Shown: positions 32,738-45,212, counted from the stretch's first letter. The stretch is DNA of 64,000 nucleotides from Berberis thunbergii (GCA_003290165.1 QNQO01006272.1:434001-498000), one strand, 5' to 3'. Numbers and translations are program-made. Notes: a model not told the origin generated them from the sequence alone.

Positions 32738-33838
32738 ATGCGCCGTGCTAGACATCTTGAAAATATTCATTTTGATCCGGAGATCGAAAGAACTTTTACG
32801 TTATTAAGAAAAAGGACAAAGTACTAGCCATGGCAGATGCACAACCACGCACCTTAAAGGATTATGTAAGGTCCATCGTGAATGAAAACTATTTGGGTGT
32901 AAGGCGGCAACCCATCAATGCCAACAACTTCGAGCTAAAACTGGCCTTGATCAACATGCATGGTGCAACAAAGCCAATTCAGTGGATCGTCACTAGATGA
33001 TCCCAACATTCATTTGGCAATGTTTTTGGAAATTTGACACACAATGAAGATCAATGGTGTTAGTGAAGACACCATTAGGCTGAGATTGTTTCCTTTTTCT
33101 TTAAGGGACAAGGCAAGAGGACGGTTACAAACTTTACAACCTGGAAGTATAACTAATTGGGAAGAGATGGCTAAAAAGTTTCTTGCTAAATACTTCCCAC
33201 CTGCCAAAACTGCCCAACTTAGGAGCGAGATCGGTCTATTCAAGCAAAATGACTTTGAATCACTCTATGAAGCATGGGAAAGGTTTAAAGATCTGATTCG
33301 GTGTTGCCTTCAACATGGATTGCCAGATTGGTTATAGGTTCAGATGTTTTATAATGGGTTAAACGGACAAACTCGGACCATAGTAAATGCTGCAGCTGGT
33401 GGAACTTTGATGTCGAAAACAGCTGAAGGTGCTACCTTTCTTCTGGACGAAATGGCCTCAAACAATTATCAATGGCCAACTGAAAGAATTACGGCTAAAA
33501 GAGTTGCAGGAATTCACGAGTTGAAACTTATAGCAGCCCTTTCAGCCTAAGTGGCTTCTCTTTCTCATCAAATTGCAACTTTGACAACCCAAGGAATAAC
33601 GACAAATGCAAAATCAGTTGCAGCAACAACAAGTATGGTAATTCCAGGAAATGAAGCTAGTCAAGAGCAAGCCCAATACATCAATAATCGAATCTACAAC
33701 TATCGTGGGAATCCTACGCCAAACTACTACCATCCAAGGCTTTGAAATCATGAGAATTTTTCTTATGGAAACACAAAGAATGTGATGCAACCTCCTCAGG
33801 ATTTGATAATCAAACAAGTGAGAAAAAGATGTCACTTG
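32738..33838 (+). pseudogene. Athila-like gag, broken
   Basis: From an ATG at 32738 (MRRARHLENIHFDPEIERTF), with an early TAG and frameshift before a second ATG at 32830, the reading gives the capsid-like domain in pieces: IRLRLFPFSLRDKARGRLQ, FLAKYFPPAKTAQLRSEIG, ESLYEAWERFKDLIRCC and MFYNGLNGQTRTIVNAAAGG. In-frame stops lie near 32998, 33336 and 33548. Gag would form the virus-like particle. The order and spacing match Athila-type elements. Confidence 0.85.
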
Positions 33839-35094
33839 AAGATGCCATGGTTTCATTTGTTGAGGAGACAAAGGCCAGGTTTAAGAAGCATGATATACAG
33901 TTGGACAATATTGAAACTCATTGTAGCAACATGGGAGCCACGATGAAGAATCTTGAAGTTCAAATTGGGCAGATAGCTCCCACCATCAATGCCCAACAAA
34001 GAGAGACTTTCCCTAGCAATACAGAAGTGAATCCAAAGGAACAATGCAAGGCCATCACACTTAGGGGTGGTAGAAAAATTGAGATGCCACCATCACAAGA
34101 AGCAAGATCCATCCCTACAATTGTTAAGAATAACCAAGGAAATAAAGAAGTAGAGAAAGATGAAGTTGTGGTTGAAATGCCAAGAGAGGCTAACAAGCCT
34201 CCAACCATTTCATTTCCTGACAGTCCTCCTACTCTCTTAACTCCAGTTCCATATTCTCAACGTTTCCAAAAACAAAAATTAGATAAGCAATTTTCTAAGT
34301 TCTTGGAAATATTTAAGAAAATTCACATAAATATTCCTTTTGCAGATGCTTTGGAACAAATGCCAAATTATGTGAAATTCTTGAAAGACATCATTTCGAA
34401 AAAGAGACGATTGGAGGAGTTTGAAACGGTTAAGCTCATCGAAGAATGTAGTGCCATTCTTCAAAAGAAGCTGCCTCAAAAATTAAAAGTTCCAGGGAGT
34501 TTCACTTTACCATGCACTATTGGAAATTCAGTTTTTGATAAAGTTTTATGTGGTCTTGGAGCTAGCATAAATCTTATGCCTCTTTCTGATTGCAGGAAAT
34601 TAGGACTTGGAGAGATGAAACAAACAACCATTTCATTACAACTAGCAGATTGATCCATCAAATATCCATGTGGAATCATAGAAGATGTTTTGGTAAAGGT
34701 TGACAAATTAATTTTTCCTGCTGATTTTGTGGTATTAGATATGGAAGAAGATCAAGAAGTTCCACTAATTCTTGGCAGACCATTTTTGGCTACTGGAAGG
34801 GCTTTAGTTGATGTTCATAAAGGTGAATTAACATTAAGAGTGAACAAGGAAGAGGCTATTTTCAACATCTACCGGGCCATGAGATTCCTTGAAGATACAA
34901 ACACTTGTTTTCGGGTAGAAGTGATTGAACAATGTGTAAATATAGCTTTCCTAGAAAGTGTACCAGCTGATCACCTAGAACGCTGCATCACCACTTCATC
35001 TCAAGCCTGTAATTTTATGAACTCAGCTGTTCGAAGATCAGCTTTACTTGTTGTTAGAGGATTTTATCCACTATTTACTTGCATTACCGCATGA
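33829..35094 (+). pseudogene. Athila-like gag C-terminus and aspartic protease
   Basis: A 274-residue open segment (33829-34653) has a coiled-coil-like linker followed by the protease domain. The catalytic loop reads CGLGASINLM, where family members have DLGAS, so the catalytic Asp appears changed to Gly. A TGA at 34651 interrupts. The reading continues in 34690-35094 with FPADFVVLDMEED, PLILGRPFLATGRA and VDVHKGELTLR, the second half of the protease. Both faults predict an inactive protease. Confidence 0.85.
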
Positions 35095-35439
35095 CACAAC
35101 ACTTAGCAATGAAATAGGGAGGATTGAGCCGATTGAACCCAAGAAAAATTATGCATCTTCTGTAGAGAAATCAGTTGTTATAACAGAGGAAAAACTGCCG
35201 CAAACGACAACCTACACTCTTCCAGAGTTGAAGCAATTACCTGATCACCTTCGCTATACATTCTTAGGTAAAAATTCTACATTTCCTGTGATTATTGCTG
35301 CATCTCTCACTCCAAAAGAAGAGGAAAAATTGTTGTGTGTGTTAAGGGAACATAAATCAGCCTTGGGATGGACTATATCCGACATAAAAGGTATAAACCC
35401 CTTCCATTTGTATGCACAAAATTCTAATGGAGGAATCTT

Positions 35440-36397
35440 ATACACCTTCAATCGAGCACCAAAGAAGACTGAATCCAACAATGAAGGAAGTCGTGCGTAC
35501 TGAAATTTTGAAGCTCCTTAAAGCCGAAATCATCTATGCAATTTTTGACAGCTCTTGGGTAAGTCTAGTACAAGTTGTGCCAAAAAAAGGTGGAATGACG
35601 GTGGTGAAGAACAACAACAATGAAGTTATTCCTACAAGGATAGTCACAGATTGGCGTGTGTGTATAGATTATCGCAAGCTGAACAAAGCAACAAGGAAGG
35701 ACCATTTCCCGCTTCCTTTCATCGATCAAATGTTGGATCGATTGGTTGGGTATTCCTATTATTGCTTCTTAGATGGATATTTGGGGTATAACCAAATTGC
35801 CATAACCCCCGAAGACCAAGAAAAAACTACCTTCACATGCCCCTATGGAACATTTTCTTTTACGTGGATGCCATTCGGATTGTGCAATGCTCCCGCTACA
35901 TTCCAACGTTGCATGATGTCCATTTTTTCCGACATGGTGGAAAATATTATGAAAGTTTTCATGGATGAATTTTAATTTTTGGTACATCTTTTGACCATTG
36001 TCTGAATAATTTAACTCTTGTTTTACAAAGATGCGAAGAGACAAATCTAGTCCTCAACTGGGAGAAGTGCCACTTCATGGTACAAGAAAGAATCGTGATT
36101 GGTCATCGAGTATCATCTAAAGGAATTGAAGTTGATCGAGCTAAGATTGTAACCATAGAAAAACTACCACCTCTGAAGAATGTGAAGGGGATTTGAAGCT
36201 TTTTGGGTCACGCGGGATTTTATAGAAGATTCATAAGAGATTTTTCTAAACTTTCTAAACCTTTATGTAATCTTCTTGAAAAAAATTCTCATTTAAACTT
36301 TGATAATGATTGTTTGAAGGCCTTTGACATGATCAAAGAAAACCTTGTTTCTGTACCAATCATGATCGTACCAGATTAGAGTCTAGCCTTTGAAGCC
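35440..36397 (+). pseudogene. Athila-like reverse transcriptase
   Basis: The + strand reads SSWVSLVQVVPKKGGMTVV, WRVCIDYRKLNKATRKDHFP, FPLPFIDQMLDRL, FTCPYGTFSFTWMPFGLCNA and then VFMDEF followed by a stop. The usual catalytic FMDDF is altered in its second Asp. The reading continues with stops (HASRHFMVQ-type block near 36060, PLCNLLEKN near 36270) into the RNase H domain. It is non-functional. Confidence 0.88.
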
Positions 36398-37150
36398 ATG
36401 TGTGATGCCAGTGATTTCGCCATTGGAGCTGTGTTGGGTCAAAAGAGAGACAAGCTATTTAGAACCATCTATTATGCAAGTCGAACTTTAAATGAATCTC
36501 AGTTAAATTATACTACCACAGAAAAGGAGATGCTTGCCATGGTCTTTGCTTGTGATAAATTTGTGCCCTACCTCATTGGTACAAATGTGATAGTATTTAG
36601 TGATCATGCATCAATCCGTTATTTGTTTAACAAAAAGGATGCCAAGCCTAGGTTGATTCACTGGATCTTACTTCTTCAAGAGTTTGATTTGGAGATTCGT
36701 GATAAGAAAGGAAACAAAAATGTAGTTGTTGATCATCTCTTTCGACCAGTGCAAGAAGAGGTAAAACCGGATTCAATTGTTCAAAAAACATTCCCTGATG
36801 AACAACTGTTTGCATGTCAGATCAAGCTTCCTTGGTATGCTGATTTTGTAAATTACCTAGCCTGCAAAGTGTTGCCATCGGAACACACTTACCATCAACG
36901 CAAAAAGTTTCTTCACGACATAAAGTTTTATCTTTGGGATGACCCCTTGCTATTCAAAAGATGCTCCAACCAAATCATCCGGAGATGTGTACCAAAAAAA
37001 GAAATGCAAGCCATTCTCCATCAATGCCATTCATCACCATATGGAGGACACTTTGGAGCAACACGAATAGCTGCGAAAGTACTTCAATGCGGTTTCTATT
37101 GGCCTCCAATTTTTCGTGACAGCTATACATTGGTAAAGACTTGTGACTGA
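36398..37150 (+). pseudogene. Athila-like RNase H and integrase zinc domain
   Basis: A 250-residue open segment. RNase H stretches include [42 protein letters not shown] and VVDHLFRP. It is followed by the integrase N-terminal zinc-binding region ([20 protein letters not shown] ... TCD), interrupted by a TGA at 37148 just before the second Cys pair. Confidence 0.88.
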
Positions 37151-37939
37151 TGCCAACGCATGGGAACCATTTCAAGGCGTCATGAGCTCCCATTGAACAA
37201 CATATTGGTAGTTGAAATTTTTGGTGTGTGGGGAATCGATTTCATGGGCCCCTACCCCCTTCTTTTGGATTTGTCTACATCTTGTTAGCAGTGGATTATG
37301 TATCAAAATGGGTGGAAGCAATTGCTACAACAACAAATGATGCAAAAGTTGTGCTCATGTTTCTACAAAAGAATATATTTACAAGATTTCACATCCCGGG
37401 CTAACATTAGTGATGAAAGAACCCATTTTTGCAACAAGTTATTTGAAAACCTTCTTGCTAAGTATGGAGTGCGGCACAAGACATCACTTGGCTACCATCC
37501 TCAAACTAATGGTCAAGCTGAAATTTCAAATCGAGAAGTCAAGAACATCCTTGAGAAGACAGTTAACACTAATAGGAAAGATTGGGCAAAATAACTCGAT
37601 GATTTTTTGTGGGCATATCGCACAGCCTTTAAAACGCCAATTGGAATGTCTCCTTACCAATTAGTGTTTGGAAAAGCATGTCATCTTCCTGTAGAGTTGG
37701 AGCATCGAGCTTATTGGGCAGTAAGAAAACTTAATTTTGATTTAAAAATAGCAGGGGAGCTGCGCAATCTACAATTGAATGAGATGGATGAGTTCAGAAG
37801 TGGTGCTTATGAAAACGCAAAGATCTACAAGGAACAGACAATGAAGTGGCATGACAACATGTTTTATTATTCAATTCGCGACTCAAACTCTTCTCGGGCA
37901 AGTTATGATCAATATGGGTTTTCCCTTTTAGAGCTATAG
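37151..37939 (+). pseudogene. Athila-like integrase core and C-terminus
   Basis: Across three frames the reading gives GIDFMGPYP (first catalytic Asp), [20 protein letters not shown] (second Asp), [20 protein letters not shown] (catalytic Glu) and the Athila-typical tail [37 protein letters not shown]. Frameshifts near 37260 and 37420 and a stop at 37592 disable it. A short GPF/GKG-like tail continues to about 38055 (RVNGQRLKHYF). Confidence 0.88.
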
Positions 37940-38055
37940 ATTTGAAGGATAAAACAAGGAATACATTCAGAGTTAATGGTCAAAGATTGAAGCATTATTT
38001 TGGAGAACAAGTGGAGAGGAACTTTGAACTTATTCCTTTTGGAGACCCTATGGGA

Positions 38056-39474
38056 TAAAAATCCAAAAGTCTGGTTGTAGACTTTAAAACAAGCGCTATT
38101 GGGAGGAAACCTAATGAAATTTTTTAATTTATTTTCTTGGTCTCATTTGCTCATGTTAATTTGACTAATTGCTATAGTTTTTAGGAATATTAAGCGGGAA
38201 TAAAGTGTTGGAGTGCAAACTACTACTGATCCAAAACAAACCAGGGGAGTTTTTTTTCATTTTTTTTCTCTTAAATTTTCAATGAGGACATTGTTTAACT
38301 TAAGTTTGGGGGTGTGAACTCTTACAGTCGTTCTTGTGTGTCTTATTGTCGTCCATGTTGCTTGATTGTTGGCTATTTTATTATTTCATCAAGAGTTTGT
38401 TGGATTATCTTACCAAGCATATATTTGAGTATGAATGAATTCTCTATGAGTTTGAAATTTGTAATTGAGAGTTAGACTGAAAATTTTACTTTTTGGTGAG
38501 CTGAGTTTTGTGTTTACTTTAACTTAAATCTTTGTCCTTGAACATAATTGCGCACATAGTCATTTTTCAACTTCCATTTTGCTTATGAAGAGAATAAGTC
38601 GAATAAACTAGGACACTGAATTTCAATCTTGCTTTACTCTATAATCCTTTTGACGAATCCTTGAGCGAAATCCTAGTTGACACCAAACATTAGAGAAATG
38701 ATCTAGGAATTTTTGTTCATAATAATAATAAAAAAAAGTCCTTGTTATCATGCCATTATGGCATGATTATTTTCCTAGTCAACCCTCTTTGAGCGGCATT
38801 CTACATAAGCTTTTCTTTGTTCAGTTAACCAAATAAAAATAAAAAAAGAAATTTAAAGAGAGTTGGTTCGAAGAAATTTAAAAATAGAAAAAAAGAAAAG
38901 AAAAAAGAGATAGTTTATCAAAGCTACATGTAACCAAGTGAATAAGTTTGGGGGTTATCTTTTATTATGAGTTAAGTTTGAAATAGTTGTAATGGTCAAA
39001 TGATTCGTTTCCACCAAGTATTTTCCAATTTGTTTTACTTTCCATAATCCACTTCTTCCTAGCCTTCACCTTGTGGCCTCATTACAACCTAATTAAAGAC
39101 CTTTTGATATCTGATTTTGGTGTTTTACTACATTAGTGGAGAGAATTTCAGAAAATTGGACTTACGGGGTTTTAAGTTTTGATGAAATTCTTGTGGTTTT
39201 AGTTGTTCTTCTATCTGAATTTGCAAGTGGTTAGCTGTTTATATGACTATCTTTCACACACACACACACTGAAGGTCTAAGATTTAAGATGAAGTAACCT
39301 CTTAACTATTGCTTATTAAATTGTTCAGTTTTTAATTATTTTCATTCTAACTTTTATATTCAAAGAATAAGATGATTGGTTGATGAAATCTCACTCAGAT
39401 CATTGCATGGTAAGTGTTGAGTCTTTTCTATGGAGTTTGTATGAGGACAAACAAGATTTAAGTTTGAGGGTGTT
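38056..39474 (+). other. Non-coding 3' region of the Athila-like element with PPT
   Basis: There is no env-like ORF. A PPT-like AAGTTTGGGGGTGTG occurs near 38302. A final purine-rich AAGTTTGAGGGTG lies just before the 3' LTR and is the likely plus-strand primer. A perfect short palindrome, ATCATGCCA-TTA-TGGCATGAT, lies at 38747-38767. Confidence 0.75.
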
Positions 39475-40696
39475 TGATGCGTTGCATATTCTCTTAAAAT
39501 TTACCACATTTTACCTCTAGAATTCACTCGAATTCTAGTTGTTTTTGTTGGGGTTAGGCCTCATTGCTTGTCATGTATATTTTATTTCAGATTTGATGAG
39601 ATTAATGAAGCCCAATCTTCTTGGCCAAGCCTGTCACACTCAAGAAGCTGCTTTAATCAAGTCCATTACTATATCCCACATTAACTCAAAATACAGAGTT
39701 TTAGTTGTTGCAGAAACAACAACTTGGAGCCCTGATTTTGCTTAAAAGAAGAATGGAACAATTGTTCTTTGAGTGGAAATTCAAAAATTGGGTGGTTGCT
39801 ATTGCCTCAACTTGGTGGTTTTTTAGTTTTTGTGCAGAAAGGAGGAAAACAAAAAGGAGAGGAGAAAAAAAAAGAAAAAAAGAGTAGAAAACAAAAAATG
39901 AAGGAGATAGTGGAGATCTAGGTGCTACAATTCAGTCAAGCCTCACCAACATCCCTCAGTTTGATCTTTTCTACTCCCTAACTCAAATTATGTTGAACTT
40001 TTCTGTTATAAGTTTAATTTCCAGCATGAATTAAGTTATTTTATTCTAGGGAAACGATGTAATCTAGACTCAAATTGTGCTTGTTTTCGTAGTGTTTGTT
40101 TAAAATAAATTCCTACTTTGTTTGTTCGAATTATTCATTGCTTTTTGCTTCTAATTGGCTAGCCATTAATTAGATGAATTGGATCTTGTGATTTGCTTTC
40201 GAAAGAGGGAATTATAAGATAGACCTTTGGATAATTCAACATAGGCAATTATAGTGATCGAAAGACTTATAAGAACCTATGTAGAGAATAGCCAATCTTA
40301 ATGCATTCTTGTTTATCAAATTGCAAACTCTTTTGTGAAATGATTTTCAAGAATAGTTTCAATACACTATTGAAAGTGGCTATTGGAAAAGTTGGGAGTT
40401 TTTGCTAACAAACTTGTAGGATTATTTATTAGATGATAACAACATAATGAGGGACTAGAAGTTTCGTTTTTCTAGAATTTTCTTACCGATTCTTTAATCA
40501 AACATCTATATTTATTTCAGTTGATTCGTTATTATAGATTTCAAAAGCAATTTATTGACTTTTCTAACTAAGATTAAGATTAATATTAATTCAATACTTG
40601 TTAAAAAGTGAATTATCAATCCCTGAGGACGATACTCTTTCTTATCACTTTATTATAAAACTACGATACTGTGCACTTGCAGTTTTGCACCTATCA
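39475..40696 (+). repeat. 3' LTR of the Athila-like element
   Basis: It starts TGATGCGTTGCATATTCTC, ends TTTTGCACCTATCA, is 1222 bp long, and is followed by the GTATT target duplication. Confidence 0.92.
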
Positions 40697-40701
40697 GTAT
40701 T

Positions 40702-41100
40702 CCATAAGCTCAACATTCATTTGAATAGGAAGAGCTTTAGTAGGAATAATTTTTTCATTAAAACTTGGTTCATAAGGTAAATCTAACCATATGATGCTTT
40801 CGATGCCAGAAAGCATTTGGCAAATTAATTAAAACAGAGTTCTGATTGAAGTTTGAGTTTGAATTGTTCAATATCATGGTGAATTTTGGGGTTTGTTAAT
40901 TGGTGTTCAATATGATGATAACCAAGCTCTTCTTTAAGATAATTTAGTTGTCTATGTTTTTTAGTAATAAAATTAAGATAAAAATTTGTTTGTTTTAATA
41001 TGTTGGGATCAGTAACTTTAGGTTTTAGTAAAAAAGGGGAGGTTATTTATTCACCTAAAATACTTGCTTGAATACCATTTTCAGTAACATGAAAAGGATA
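40702..41100 (-). pseudogene. Pararetroviral reverse transcriptase, N-terminal part
   Basis: On the minus strand, after the protease, the reading gives a lysine-rich linker, a Q-F-K-L-K-L-Q-S-E-L-like stretch and a Pro-rich block shortly before the gypsy junction at 40701. The reading resumes across the insertion at 31403. Frameshifts are present near 40830. The gypsy element therefore interrupts the early fingers region of the RT. Confidence 0.72.
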
Positions 41101-41400
41101 TAACGTTGTTAAGAAAGGAGTCCCAAGAATAATATCTTGAACAAAATTTTTAACTAGTAAAATGTCTTGCTTAATACATAGTTTATTATGGCATATATGT
41201 GTATTGGATAATTTATGTTTGATTACTAATTTTTCTTGGTTAGCAGTAAATAATTGTTGTTTGGTTTTCTCAAAATATTTTAATATTTTGAAGGAATCAT
41301 TCCTTCTGAGACACAGTTAAGATCTGCACCAGAATCAACTAATGCAGTGGTATTGAGATGATATTCTTTGTTAATAACAAGGGTTATATTAATATACCAT
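41100..41400 (-). pseudogene. Pararetroviral aspartic protease
   Basis: The minus strand carries the retropepsin active-site loop ALVDSGADLN (about 41345-41316), preceded by a beta-rich lead and followed by LGTPFLTTLYPF-like sequence (about 41140-41100). This order is typical of caulimovirid PR, which would process the polyprotein. The domain is recognisable end to end. Confidence 0.8.
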
Positions 41401-43457
41401 TAATGATATTTATTTGATTGATTAAGTTTAGAAATTGAGTTTCTTCATTTGTATGAGAAGTTGAAGGTTGATTTGTATGATCAATCTGTTGATATTGGAG
41501 ACTTAAGACTTCATCTGCTAATTGAAAATGATTTTGTTTAAGTTGTTGTATTTCTTTTTTCGTTGAATTTATTTCTTGTTGCAAATCTTGTATAGTAATA
41601 GGTTGTTGTTTAGCAATTTGAAATCTGTTAAGAATTTCTTGATGATTATAAAATGGTTTAATGTTATCATGAATTTCTTTTTTAGAGATTGATTGTTTAA
41701 TATATTGCAAATATTCATGTTTAAGTTTGCAATCATCAATATGATTTACAAAGTCCAATAAGAGACTGACTTCTTTGTTTTTAGATAACATATTAATAGA
41801 TTTACAAAAGCATGGATCAATATTATGTGGTTCTTGTTCTTTTTGTGATTCAGAAGAAGTATAAAGTTGATAGGCTTGAGGGTCTTTTGAAGGTTCATCC
41901 GAATTGGATTCGAAATAATCAAAAGATTGAAAATTTATTAGTAATTTTTTGAACATTTGTTTTATATCGTCTGAGCCTTGTATTTCTTTGATTTTTTTAG
42001 GTAATTTACAATTTTTTGCGTAGTGACCAGGTTTGCCACAATTGAAACAAATGGGTTGTTTTGTTGAAGGACTTGGATAAGGCTTATTATGATAAGGTTT
42101 CTTAGTATGATTTCGTTTAGGTTTATCATAATAATTAGGATATGAATGTTTAGACTTATGGTATCTTTTTATGAGGTTTAGATTGAATTTTTTGTTTTAA
42201 TCTATTTCTTGTGGAAGGAGCCTGTATAGGCTCATATCCATACTGTTGACAAACGGAACCAAGTTCCTTACGACGGGTAGAATTTTGTTTCTTTAATTGA
42301 GCTCTTAATTTGAGATCAATGCATAAATTTAATGCAACCATCTCAATATGAGCAACTAATTCACCATAGGTGAGATCATCATAAGGAATGTGCAATTGTG
42401 TTTTGTTCTTATACTTGTTTTGACAATTTCAGCGAATGTTGAGGAGAGACTAGAGATGAATTTTTCCTTCTAGTAGGCATGACTAGCTTCTGGCCTAGTC
42501 ATCACTCTATTTATAAAATATATATTTATACCAACGAAAATCACTAAGTCTAGGGCATTGGAGATTCATTAAGATATTTTTTGATTTTTCTTGGAAATGA
42601 ATAAGATTTCCTATAAAGTGTTTTAGAATTGCAAATATTGGAGTAGCAACTGCATCATGGATAGGTGCTCATTGCTATGTTTTAATAGAGTTGCCTAAAT
42701 TGTCAATCTTAACTGCTTGTAATATTTGTTGCTGTTCAGAAAAAGTGAGATAATTATCCCACCATCTTTTAAGTTGACCAGTAAAGCTAGCGATAATAAT
42801 TTGAGCAATTTGATTGTCATTTTTTTGTCGCTGCGATGAGCACAGGCCAACATAGTCATTTTTAGAGTTAAATCTATGATATTTTGGACAATTAGTCCAT
42901 CTATATTCCATTCATAGATGAATCTAGTAGAATAATGAACTGAAATTTGTAAAGATTTTTCTTCATATTGCATGTCTGGTAAGGCCGAGGATAAAAATTT
43001 CTAATGGTAGGAAATGGTTGATTAAAATTTGTTTTTCTTTGCCTTTTTAGTGGATTGGTTTTAAGTTTTGCCAATTGGGTAGGAAAGTCAGATTCGTCTG
43101 ACGCCTGTGTGTCTTATGATATAGTATTAAGTTGTTTTGATGTAGATGGTATGTCATTTATTTTTAAAGCAGCGAGTTTTTTTTATTGATTATGTCGATA
43201 AGATGTGTAGGGGTTGAAAGTATATCTTGTTCAATTGTAGATGGAGTAAAGTAAGTATTTGGTTTTGATTGTGAAATGTCGATAGTGTCAGTAGTGTTCT
43301 ATTGAGTTATAATATTATTAACTTTGTGGAGTAGAATATTGGTATAATTATTCTGTTAAATTATTTTTGAAATACCATGTGGAGTTGTCATATTTGTTTG
43401 GGTATAATATTTTAAGGGAGAAGCTACAACATGTGTGCCTTGAGTATAATACTTAAT
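41384..43457 (-). pseudogene. Pararetroviral coat protein region with CCHC zinc knuckle
   Basis: Minus-strand segments in order: an acidic/Ser/Thr-rich N-terminal arm (43457-43000), capsid core stretches IASFTGQLKRWWDNYLTF (around 42830-42730) and YDDLTYGELVAHIEM ... CIDLKLRAQLKKQ (42395-42156), a basic stretch, then a C-x2-C-x4-H-x4-C knuckle (42049-42008, CFNCGKPGHYAKNC). An acidic linker of about 190 residues (41956-41384) leads to the protease. The knuckle binds viral RNA during packaging in this family. Several frameshifts occur between the pieces. The hAT-like element at 43458 separates this part from the upstream linker. Confidence 0.82.
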
Positions 43458-44614
43458 TAGGGATGGCAGTGGGGCGGATTTTCACGGATATCCGCCCCAC
43501 CCAATCCGTATGGGGCGGATTTGGATATAGCTAAATGGGGTTCGGGGCGGATACGGATATCCAAATAATATCTGTCAAATATTCGGGGCGGATACGGATT
43601 TGGCCATATCCGCCCCATGGATATCCGTTTAGGTATGGAAATTTACATAAATACCCCTGTTGCTTTAAAAGGAAAAAAACACACCCTCATAATTCATTCA
43701 ACCATTCGATATCTCATTCTCATCAGACTCATCTTCAACATAGTGGGATAAATGCCCCTGGCGCTTCAACATCTCCAATCTCCATCTGATTTCAACAAGT
43801 TCTTCACATCTGATGAAGGTCACCCTCAACAGGTTCTTCTCACCGACACCGAGGGCTCTTCTCACTGCCGATTCTTCTCACATCTCTCATCCTCAACATA
43901 TTCCGAGGTCTGAGGGCTCATCCTCAATAGGGTCTTCATCATCGGTTGAAGGATCTTCTCACCGTCGCACCCGGTCTGAATTTCAGCCACCTACCTTCGA
44001 CTTCTTCGATCAGTGAGATGCTCATCCTCAACAGGTTCCAAAGCCGAGTGAGTGTGAGACTAATGGTCGTCATCGCCATTGAGGGAATGAGGGGTCATGA
44101 AGATGTTGATGGAAGATCGATCAAATACTAAAACAATTTGTATAAATTATATTATAGTTCCATTCTTCATCTGATCCTCAGATCTCACATCTGTTTGTTT
44201 TTTTTCCTCAGATCTCAGATCTGTTTTTTTTTTCTTCGTGTTAAATAGGGATCAGATCAGATATGTTTTTTTTTTCTCAGATCTGCTTTTTGTTTTGTGC
44301 TAAATGGGATCAGATCTCAGATTTTTTTTCTCAGATCTGTATTATTTTTTTCGTGTTAAATGGGGATAGATTCAGATCAGATCTGTTTTTTTTTCCGTGT
44401 TAAATGGGAATCATATCTGACATTTGTTTTTTTGTTTTTTTTCTTGTTAAATGGGCCGGAGCTGAGCGGATATCCGTCTAATTGTCCGGGGCGGGGATGG
44501 TTTTAAAAAAATTGATAAATGGATATGTGGGGCAGTTCCGGGGACCCGAAATCCCCTATGGGGCGTGGATGGATTTGCTCAAATCCGCCCCAATTCGCCC
44601 CGTTGCCATCCCTA
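43458..44614. mobile_element. hAT-type non-autonomous element with GGATATCCGCCCC arrays, inside the pararetrovirus
   Basis: The ends are TAGGGATGGCAGTGGGGCGG and CGCCCCGTTGCCATCCCTA (inverted), flanked by TACTTAAT (43450-43457) and TTCTTAAT (44615-44622), matching at 7 of 8 positions. The subterminal zones are packed with GGATATCC and GGGGCGGAT words. The interior holds T-rich repeats around CAGATCTCAGATCTG (about 44165-44440). There is no transposase; the + strand frames at 43535-44131 have no domain. Confidence 0.82.
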
Positions 44615-45212
44615 TTCTTAATTTCCTCTAAAGGAGGAAATACAAATTCTTGGATAGTATTATTTTTCAGTTTCCAATTTGTTTTATTAGTAATAGTATA
44701 GATTCTTGGCAAAAAGATTTTTTCGTACCAAGTAAAGAAAAATATATTTTCTTGGATTTATTCACAATATTGGTAAAATAATTTTCCTATAATATGTTGT
44801 TGATCAAGATTATATTTTTGTGAAAATACTTCATTTCTTGTTAAATTATAATTTTGCCTTAATTCATTTTTAATTAATTTTTTATCTAATACAAATTTTG
44901 TAAAGAGGACATTTAGCTGAGAAGGGACTCCCATCTCAGATATTGTTGGAGATTTGATAGATTCATTTTGATTTTCAGATTGGAAGTCATAAACAAGTTG
45001 AGGAATCTGAGGAAAATTTGGATTTTGTCTTGAATTTGCTAAATCGAGATGTGGCATGGGTGAAGTTTAAACCTTAGATATATGTGTGGGTGCAGTTCTG
45101 AATGATGATTCAGACCTTCTTTTAGATTGAAAATCAGATAATTGAACTTTAGTTTTTCTATCTTCGGAGAATTGTAATTCAACAGTTCCATCTTTTAATG
45201 TAACGATTTGAT
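44615..45212 (-). pseudogene. Pararetroviral linker between movement and coat proteins
   Basis: Minus-strand open segments at 45282-45067 and 45057-44758 are rich in Gln, Asn and Lys. They continue the polyprotein after a frameshift near 45235, and the last coding bases before the hAT-like insertion read PPLEEIKN. No domain is recognised. The length and position suit the variable linker of caulimovirid polyproteins. Confidence 0.6.

Larger units (their letters stand above)
31409..40696 (+). mobile_element. Athila-like Ty3/gypsy LTR retrotransposon inserted in the pararetrovirus
   Basis: Both LTRs are present and the 5-bp target duplication GTATT is perfect (31404-31408 and 40697-40701). Order on the + strand: 5' LTR, tRNA-Asp-type PBS, gag, protease, RT, RNase H, integrase, a non-coding 3' region with PPT-like tracts, 3' LTR. 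The family is judged from gag and integrase stretches such as FPFSLRDKARG, SDCRKLGLGE, GRPFLATGRALVDVHKGE and [17 protein letters not shown], typical of the Athila/Cyclops group. Many stops and frameshifts make it inactive. No env-like ORF remains after integrase. Confidence 0.92.

Noticed and set aside
38056..39474. Possible env-like gene after the Athila-like integrase
   Set aside because: No open frame or membrane-type sequence of useful length is present.
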